This document shows, one piece after another, positions 58,420 through 64,000 of a stretch of DNA of 64,000 nt (the first letter of the stretch is position 1; every line of letters begins with the position of its first letter). Origin of the DNA: Flavobacteriales bacterium (GTDB lineage: Bacteria > Bacteroidota > Bacteroidia > Flavobacteriales > PHOS-HE28); NCBI GenBank assembly GCA_008016945.1, contig SSGN01000003.1, positions 1-64,000 of the forward strand, written 5' to 3'. A program made the position numbers and the translations under genes. A model generated the notes under the pieces. The model worked only from the letters and a program-made list of their open reading frames with translations. It made no database searches and was not told the DNA's origin.

Positions 58420-60270
58420 CTATAAGCCGAAGGCACGGGCTGTCCAATAAGTAATCCCGGCGGCAACATAGGCAAGCGCAAAGAGATAGGTGACCATGAA
58501 GATGGGCCATTTCCAGCCATTGGTCTCGCGTCGCGTCACAGCGATCGTCGAAATGCATTGCGGCGCAAAGACGAACCAGGCGAGGAACGCAAGAGCTGTA
58601 GCCAGCGACCAATTGCCCGCCAGCTTCATACCCAGACTGGACGCCTGCTCCTCGTCATCATCGGCATCTATGGCATAAGCGGTAGCAAGCGCCGACACAG
58701 CGACTTCGCGAGCAGCCATGGCCGGGATGATGGCAAGTGCAATGTCGTGGTTGAAACCGATGGGCTCTACCGCAGGTTCGATGACCGAAGCGATACGGCC
58801 AGCCGCCGAATATTCGACCTGGCTCTCGCTGCTGCCAACCGGAACCTTGGGGAAGCTGAGCAATGCCCAGAGGACGATGGTGGCAACGAAAATGATCGTG
58901 CCCGCGCGGCGCAGAAAGACCAGTGCGCGCTGCCATAGTCCCAGCGCAATATCTCGGATCCGCGGCAGTTGATAGCGCGGCATTTCGATGAGGAAGCTGC
59001 CCCCGCGGCTTTGCGTCACAAAGCGCTGGATGACCGCGGCGGCGAGCATCGCGCCGACAATGCCCGATATGTAGAGCGCAAACAGCACAAGCCCTTGCAG
59101 GCCGATGCCGGGGCCGACAGCGGCCGAAGGAATGAAGGCGCCGATGATCACCGTGTACACGGGCAAGCGCGCCGAGCAGGTCATCAGCGGCGCAATTAGA
59201 ATTGTCGCCAGCCGCTCCTTCTGATCCATGATCGACCGGGTCGCCATGATGCCGGGAATGGCGCAAGCAAAGGAGGACAGCAGCGGAATGAAGCTGTGCC
59301 CGGACAGGCCGACCGCCGCCATCATCCGATCCATCACAAAGGCGGCGCGGGTCATATAGCCTGATGCTTCGAGCAGCAGGATGAAGAGGAAGAGGATCAA
59401 TATCTGCGGCAGGAAAACGACCACCGCCCCGACACCGGCGATCACGCCATCGGTGAGGAACGAGCGGAAGATGCTATCCGGCACCGCGCCGTTGATCGCA
59501 TCAGTCAGCATCGCAAAACCGGTTTCGATCCAGCCGATCGGCGCCTCTGACCAAGCATAGACCGCCTGGAACATCACAAACAGCAAAGCGAGCAAGACGA
59601 CTATGCCGCCAACAGGATGCAACAGGACATTATCGAGCCGCCGCGTCCATTGTCGGCCTTGTGTTTCGCTGACAATTGCGGCGCGTGAAATTTCATGCGC
59701 ACGCTTGGTGATTTCAGCGCGTCCTTGCGGCACCTCCGGCGCATCAATATGCGTGCTCAATTCCTGCGCAAGCTCGTCGAGCAGTGCATCGAGCCCGCGT
59801 TTGCGCACCGCAACGGTCGGCACCACCGGCACGCCCAACTCAAGTGCGAGTTTCTGTGCATCAAGTTCGAGTCCGTCGCGCGAAGCGAGATCGACCATGT
59901 TGAGTGCGACCACCGTCGGTAAATCCTGCCCGATCAGTTCGAGGGCAAAGCGCAGATGGTTGTCGAGATTTCCGGCATCGACGACGACGATCAACGCATC
60001 CGGCCGACGCTGGCCATCAAACCGGCCGAGGACAACGTCGCGGGTCACTGCTTCGTCGAGGCTGTCGGGTTCAAGACTATACGCGCCGGGAAGGTCGATC
60101 AGTTCAACGGGACGTCCGTCGGCAAAGGAGGCGCGACCCGATTTGCGTTCGACGGTGACGCCGGGATAGTTGGCGATTTTCTGGCGGGCACCGGTGAGTG
60201 CGTTGAACAGCGCGCTCTTCCCGGCATTGGGATTGCCAACCAAGGCGACCAGAGGCACCGCTTCGGTCAT
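58420..60270 (-). CDS. feoB: ferrous iron transporter FeoB
   Basis: 616 residues, the short alphaproteobacterial form. N-terminal G domain: GNPNAGKSALFNALTG (G1), GVTVERKSG (G2), DLPGAYSL (G3), NMVD (G4). The membrane part has two Gate regions (FACAIPGIMATRSI and MLPVYTVIIG-like with Cys at MTCSARLPVY) and ends with ISTIAVTRRETNGWKWPIFM. GTP-regulated uptake of Fe(II) across the inner membrane. ATG overlaps the feoA stop by four bases. Confidence 0.96.
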   Translation of the reverse strand: MTEAVPLVALVGNPNAGKSALFNALTGARQKIANYPGVTVERKSGRASFADGRPVELIDLPGAYSLEPDSLDEAVTRDVVLGRFDGQRRPDALIVVVDAGNLDNHLRFALELIGQDLPTVVALNMVDLASRDGLELDAQKLALELGVPVVPTVAVRKRGLDALLDELAQELSTHIDAPEVPQGRAEITKRAHEISRAAIVSETQGRQWTRRLDNVLLHPVGGIVVLLALLFVMFQAVYAWSEAPIGWIETGFAMLTDAINGAVPDSIFRSFLTDGVIAGVGAVVVFLPQILILFLFILLLEASGYMTRAAFVMDRMMAAVGLSGHSFIPLLSSFACAIPGIMATRSIMDQKERLATILIAPLMTCSARLPVYTVIIGAFIPSAAVGPGIGLQGLVLFALYISGIVGAMLAAAVIQRFVTQSRGGSFLIEMPRYQLPRIRDIALGLWQRALVFLRRAGTIIFVATIVLWALLSFPKVPVGSSESQVEYSAAGRIASVIEPAVEPIGFNHDIALAIIPAMAAREVAVSALATAYAIDADDDEEQASSLGMKLAGNWSLATALAFLAWFVFAPQCISTIAVTRRETNGWKWPIFMVTYLFALAYVAAGITYWTARAFGL

Positions 60271-60509
60271 GCTACAGGCTCACAGGCAATGGCGATGGCG
60301 ACCTTGCGGCGCAACGCGACAGTCATGCGGCCGACGCGAACCGCAATCGGATCGCGCCAGAACAATATACCCTTGTGCAGCGCCTCCACCGTTACCCCGG
60401 CGTCAAATCCCAGCGAACGCAGGCGATGCCCTTCTGTTTCCGGAATCGCTGTCCAGTCGATCGAAGTGATGCGAGCCGAGGCCCGAATGGGGAGGGTGTC
60501 AAGATTCAC
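60267..60509 (-). CDS. feoA: FeoA, ferrous iron transport accessory protein
   Basis: 80 residues, an SH3-like FeoA domain: TIPETEGHRLRSLGFDAGVT and LRRKVAIAIACEPVA are recognisable. It begins at GTG 60509. FeoA is small, cytoplasmic and needed for full FeoB activity. A possible Fur-type site (60520-60534) lies 11 bases upstream. Confidence 0.9.
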   Translation of the reverse strand: MNLDTLPIRASARITSIDWTAIPETEGHRLRSLGFDAGVTVEALHKGILFWRDPIAVRVGRMTVALRRKVAIAIACEPVA

Positions 60510-60519
60510 AAGGGCTTTT

Positions 60520-60534
60520 TGATAATGTTTCGCA
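60520..60534. promoter_or_regulatory. possible Fur-type box before feoAB
   Basis: TGATAATGTTTCGCA agrees with the alphaproteobacterial Fur-type pattern TGCAAATNATTCGCA at roughly 11 of 15 positions. Location in front of an Fe(II) uptake operon supports it, but the match is short and I did not test other sites. Confidence 0.35.
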
Positions 60535-60553
60535 ATAAAGGCAAGCGCATTAT

Positions 60554-61222
60554 CTAGCGCGGCGGATAACGCAAACGCCCGATGAAGCGGGACAGGCTGG
60601 GCATATATTCGCGCCGCTTCTTGGCCTGTGCCTTCGCCTTTTCAAACTGCATCACATTTTCGATCCGCCGGTCGAGGAACGCCCGCGTTTCGGCAAAACC
60701 GTCGCTTTCGTCATTTACGAACACCGCCAGTGTCGACGCATAGACCGCCGAGAGCGTCATTCGTTTGGTATAATGGTTGAAATCGGTCGCGGTATCGCCC
60801 GCGAGCCGCCACATCCGGTCGGCACTGCGCCAACCGATGCGTGCAGCAGCGGCGACATTTTGTGGCATCGCCATGATTGCCAGTGCCCGGCGTTGGCCTT
60901 CACGATCCGGGGCTGCAATTTCGAGTCGGGTGGCGACCAGAGCAGTTATCCGTTCACGAATTTTCATCGCAGCAAGTTTTTCGTGAGGCAGGCGGCGCGC
61001 CATTTCCGCATCGACCGAACCAATCCATGCCTCGATCAATGCCATCGGTCCGCCCTTGAGTGCCAGCTTAGCCAGATCGGCATCAATACCGACTTCGAAA
61101 GCAGCCGCCTCAACCGCTGTATCATTCCAGCCATCAAAGGCTGCGTGCGCAGCTAGGCGCGGGGCAATAGCCTCGCGGATTTCATCGAGCGTCGGGTCGG
61201 CGGGAAGTGGGACAGCAACCAT
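60554..61222 (-). CDS. COQ9-family ubiquinone biosynthesis protein
   Basis: 222 residues. The TetR-like helical COQ9 fold is suggested by AAFEVGIDADLAKLALKGGP near the N terminus and the conserved block MAMPQNVAAAARIGWRSADR then MWRLAGDTATDFNHYTKRMT LSAVYAST. COQ9 binds lipid/quinone intermediates and supports the COQ7 hydroxylase. The gene sits as a single unit between feoA and a transporter. Confidence 0.9.
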   Translation of the reverse strand: MVAVPLPADPTLDEIREAIAPRLAAHAAFDGWNDTAVEAAAFEVGIDADLAKLALKGGPMALIEAWIGSVDAEMARRLPHEKLAAMKIRERITALVATRLEIAAPDREGQRRALAIMAMPQNVAAAARIGWRSADRMWRLAGDTATDFNHYTKRMTLSAVYASTLAVFVNDESDGFAETRAFLDRRIENVMQFEKAKAQAKKRREYMPSLSRFIGRLRYPPR

Positions 61223-61231
61223 GAGTCTCGT

Positions 61232-62119
61232 CTAAGCCTTTGCCCGCCCTTCGGCAAGGCGAACCAACACTAAAGCCGCCATCACCATCGCTCCGCCAAT
61301 ATAGTCGAGCGGCGTCATCGCTTCGTCGAACGCGGCCCATCCTGCAAATGCCGAAAGCGCAGGCTGCAGTAGCAGCGCCAGCCCAATGATCAGCGGGCTA
61401 AAATGCGGCAACGCATAGGTCAGGAACCCCTGCCCGAGTACCTGGCTCGACATTGCGAGGATAATCAATGGCGTCCAATTGCCGGGGACGATTTGTTCGC
61501 CCGCAAACCAGGCTACCGGCAACAGGAACAAGGCCGCCGAGCCGGATGCCAGCGCCAAGGACGACCAGCTTTCGGTGCTTTCTCGTACCCGGATCATTGC
61601 GAGCAGATAGAAGGTATAGAACAACCCCGCGAGCAGGCTCAGCCAATCGCCTTCGAAATGTTCGGGCGAGATTTCAAAACTCTGCCCCATCAACAATGCC
61701 GCGCCAGCAAAGGCGAGCAATATGGCGGCGCCCTGCAGCGGCGGGGGAAATTTGCGTGCCAGGAAAATGCCATAAATCGCCAAAAGCAGGCTGGCGCAAT
61801 TGGCGAGCAGCGTCGCGTTGCCGAGCTTGGTCTTGAAGATGCCGATATGCCAGGCGACGATATCCACCGCAAAGAAGAAGCCCGCGAGCAGCACCAGTCC
61901 TAATAACCCCTTGGGCATCGACTGAATGCGAAAGCCTGCCCGATACCCGATAAAGGCCAGAAATGGCGTCGCTAGAGCCAACCGCCAAAATCCGGTCGCA
62001 ATTGGTCCGGTATCTGACAGACGCACCAGCAACGGCCCGAACGCAATGCAGACATTGCCTGCAATCAATGCCGCAAAAGCAAGCGCAGGGGCCTTTTGAA
62101 AGATTTGCTTTTCCGCCAT
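61232..62119 (-). CDS. EamA/DMT-family transporter
   Basis: 295 residues from ATG 62119, with GGGGG ahead of it (a TTG at 62134 is in frame). Ten hydrophobic segments in two EamA halves: FAALIAGNVCIAFGPLLVRL near the start and PLIIGLALLLQPALSAFAGW then AAFDEAMTPLDYIGGAMVMA in the second half. Typical of drug/metabolite exporters; the substrate is unknown. The stop lies ten bases from the coq9-like start, co-oriented. Confidence 0.92.
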   Translation of the reverse strand: MAEKQIFQKAPALAFAALIAGNVCIAFGPLLVRLSDTGPIATGFWRLALATPFLAFIGYRAGFRIQSMPKGLLGLVLLAGFFFAVDIVAWHIGIFKTKLGNATLLANCASLLLAIYGIFLARKFPPPLQGAAILLAFAGAALLMGQSFEISPEHFEGDWLSLLAGLFYTFYLLAMIRVRESTESWSSLALASGSAALFLLPVAWFAGEQIVPGNWTPLIILAMSSQVLGQGFLTYALPHFSPLIIGLALLLQPALSAFAGWAAFDEAMTPLDYIGGAMVMAALVLVRLAEGRAKA

Positions 62120-62194
62120 AAACCCCCGTTGCAATTTGCAACCCGTATCCGCATGTTAAAAGGCAAGCAACGCCAATAGGGAAAGCAAGCGACC

Positions 62195-63289
62195 ATGACC
62201 ACCAGCCTTTTTGATCCAATTCAGCTCGGCGCGATCCACGCCCCCAACCGCATACTGATGGCCCCGCTCACGCGCGGGCGCAGCGAAGGCGTGCACGTAC
62301 CGATCAGCGCGCTGAAGGCCGATTATTATGCCCAGCGCGCAAGTGCAGGCCTGATTATCGCCGAAGCAACCGGCATCACTCAAGAAGGCTCGGGCTGGCC
62401 CGCAGCCCCCGGCATCTGATCCGCCGAGCAGGTTGAGGCATGGAAGCCGGTGACAGATGCCGTGCACAAGGCCGATGGCCGCATCATCCTGCAGCTCTGG
62501 CATATGGGCCGACTGGTACACCCCGATTTCCTCGGCGGCGCGCAGCCGGTTTCGGCTTCGGCGACGACAGCACCCGGTTATGCCCATACCCCGACAGGCA
62601 AGAAGGACTATGTCGAGGCACGCCCGCTACGTCTTGATGAAATCCCGCGTGTCATCGGCGATTATGTCCATGCAGCAAAGAATGCGATGGCGGCGGGATT
62701 TGACGGCGTGCAGATCCACAGCGCCAATGGCTATTTGCTCGACCAGTTCCTGCGCGGTAATTCCAATCTGCGTGACGATGACTATGGCGGCTCGATTGAA
62801 AACCGTATCCGCCTGACCACCGAAGTCGCACAAGCGGTATCAGACGCAGTCGGCGCCGACCGCACCTCGGTCCGCCTCTCGCCCAATGGCGAAACGCAGG
62901 GCTGCGACGATAATGACCCGGTTGGCCTGTTCACTGCCGCTGCCGCCGCTTTGCAAAAGGTCGGCATCGCCTTTCTTGAATTGCGTGAGCAAAAAACCTT
63001 CGGCAATTTCGGTACCAGCGACGTACCGCCGGTATCGCCGCACATCCGCAAGGTCTTTACTAATCCGCTGGTGCTCAACCAGGAATATACGCTCGAAACC
63101 GCCCAAGCCGATATTGCGAGTGGCTTGGCCGACGCCATCAGCTTTGGTCGCCCCTATATCTCCAACCCGGACCTCGTCGAGCGCTTGCGCGCGGGGGCCG
63201 AAGTGGCACCCGACAATTTCAAGACCTGGTATTCGCCGGGCGCAGAGGGCTATACCGACTATCCGACGCTGAAGGCCGAAGCGGCCTGA
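62195..63289 (+). pseudogene. Old Yellow Enzyme-family reductase with in-frame TGA
   Basis: FMN-dependent NAD(P)H:alkene reductase (NemA/OYE type), 364 codons. The frame runs unbroken from ATG 62195 except for TGA at 62417-62419, exactly where the conserved GIWSAEQVEAW block has Trp (TGG); one base change restores it. Family motifs before (NRILMAPLTRGRSEG) and after (LQLWHMGRLVHPDF, GVQIHSANGYLLDQFLRG, YGGSIENR, SFGRPYISNPDLVERL) are intact with no other lesion. So it is a recent nonsense mutation, a sequencing error or, less likely, a recoded stop. A 290-residue C-terminal piece could not bind FMN normally. Confidence 0.88.
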
Positions 63290-63292
63290 GCC

Positions 63293-64000
63293 ATGGGCGA
63301 TATGGGTGCAACGCTGATAGCCATACTCCCGGCTCTCGTCTTTGCGCTGATCGCCATTCTCGAATTCATCCGGCCGAGGCGCACGCTGCGCTTCGGCCGT
63401 TTTCGTCGCTGGACGACGGGACTGATCCTGTTTGCCAGCAATCGCGTAACGGTCTGGCTCATTGCCTGGATAATAGCAGTTCCTGCAATTGCACTTTGGG
63501 CCGAGGCAGAGGGCATCGGACTTTTCAATCAATTGGCAGTACCGTTGTGGGCTGAAATAGTGGGTGCCTTCCTGTTGCTTGATTTCGCCATGTGGCTGCA
63601 ACACCTGCTGACCCACAAGATGCCGCTGCTCTGGCGTCTCCACAAAGTGCACCATGCCGATCCTGACATCGACGTCTCTACGGCCATCCGATTCCACCCG
63701 GGTGAGATAGCATTTTCCATATTGTGGAAGGCAGGCTGGGTGTTGTTGCTAGGTGTATCCGCGCCCGTCATTATCGCTTTCGAAGCGTGGCTCGCGGCCA
63801 ATGCTGCCTTCAACCACGGTAACGTTGCACTGCCGCGCCGGCTCGACCGGCTTGTCCGGCTGTTCCTTGTCACGCCGGATATGCACCTCGTCCATCACAG
63901 CACTGCACTCAAAGAGCAGCAGAGCAATTATGGCTTTGCCCTGACAATCTGGGACAGGCTGTTCGGAACCTATCGCGCAGAATCGGAATTTGGCCGCGAT
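63293..64000 (+). CDS. fatty acid hydroxylase/sterol desaturase family protein, 3' end cut by window
   Basis: 236 codons visible from ATG 63293 to the window end with no stop. Membrane di-iron hydroxylase of the FA_hydroxylase superfamily: histidine boxes WLQHLLTHKM, LWRLHKVHHADPD and MHLVHHS, set between hydrophobic helices (LIAILPALVFALIAILEFI at the start). It hydroxylates or desaturates lipids, possibly sphingolipids, hopanoids or carotenoids. It starts four bases after the reductase stop and is probably co-transcribed. Confidence 0.9.
   Translation, partial: MGDMGATLIAILPALVFALIAILEFIRPRRTLRFGRFRRWTTGLILFASNRVTVWLIAWIIAVPAIALWAEAEGIGLFNQLAVPLWAEIVGAFLLLDFAMWLQHLLTHKMPLLWRLHKVHHADPDIDVSTAIRFHPGEIAFSILWKAGWVLLLGVSAPVIIAFEAWLAANAAFNHGNVALPRRLDRLVRLFLVTPDMHLVHHSTALKEQQSNYGFALTIWDRLFGTYRAESEFGRD

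Noticed and set aside
1..64000. CRISPR array, rRNA operon, prophage or restriction-modification system
   Set aside because: No regularly spaced short repeats, no rRNA-like sequence, no phage structural genes and no methylase/nuclease pairs were found.

Overview
The window is high-GC DNA from an alphaproteobacterium, most likely a sphingomonad (Sphingopyxis/Sphingorhabdus/Sphingomonas type). The evidence for that is gene content and style only: ATGA-coupled genes, a FeoAB-SSB-COQ9 neighbourhood, a BTLCP/LapG-like protease beside a giant type I secreted adhesin, Ti-type TraA/DUF6118 mobilisation genes, and a REP-like inverted repeat of a kind I associate with sphingomonads. No rRNA or taxonomic marker gene is present, so the genus is not fixed.

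Layout. (1) 1-5211: five tightly packed plus-strand genes of acyl-CoA/alcohol catabolism (acyl-CoA dehydrogenase cut by the window edge, SDR, acyl-CoA ligase, amidohydrolase, zinc alcohol dehydrogenase). (2) 5382-7312: recJ and tRNA-Glu(UUC). (3) 7298-32543: a 25.2-kb integrative mobilisable element inserted at the 3' end of tRNA-Glu. It is bounded by a 15-bp direct repeat and carries an oriT, a TraA relaxase and small tra genes, copper resistance (copCD; copAB plus accessory genes) under a CnrYXH-like ECF sigma/anti-sigma/sensor set, a MerR/CDF module, a CzcCBA RND pump and CzcD. It ends in an ~880-bp gene-poor stretch rich in hairpins, two small HTH genes and a tyrosine integrase broken by a frameshift. 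No type IV secretion genes are seen, so it would need a helper. (4) 32611-55577: a biofilm/adhesion locus made of a NarL-type two-component system, divergent from a 4069-residue LapA/BapA-like adhesin with its OmpA-like, TolC, ABC, SleB-like hydrolase and HlyD genes, and a convergent LapG-like protease. (5) 55700-64000: core genes (FAD disulfide oxidoreductase, TVP38 membrane protein, ssb, feoBA, coq9-like, EamA transporter), an Old Yellow Enzyme gene with an in-frame TGA, and a partial fatty-acid-hydroxylase gene.

How it works together. In the island, periplasmic metal is sensed by the CnrX-like protein, which would free the sigma factor. A TGAGGG-N15-GCGTAT motif occurs once on each strand between copC and cnrY and is a good candidate for its divergent promoters. 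The MerR protein has a textbook operator facing the CDF gene. In the adhesin locus the ABC/HlyD/TolC trio would export the adhesin, which keeps an N-terminal retention-type region with a PAAG sequence, and the LapG-like protease could cut there to release it. The LapD receptor that normally controls LapG is not in the window.

Most interesting: the paired ECF promoter motif and the Co/Ni-type ligand set of the CnrX-like protein inside a copper locus; the hairpin array at 30105-30443; the oriT and att structure with a broken integrase; the regulatory inverted repeats around the adhesin operon; and the TGG-to-TGA change in the Old Yellow Enzyme gene.
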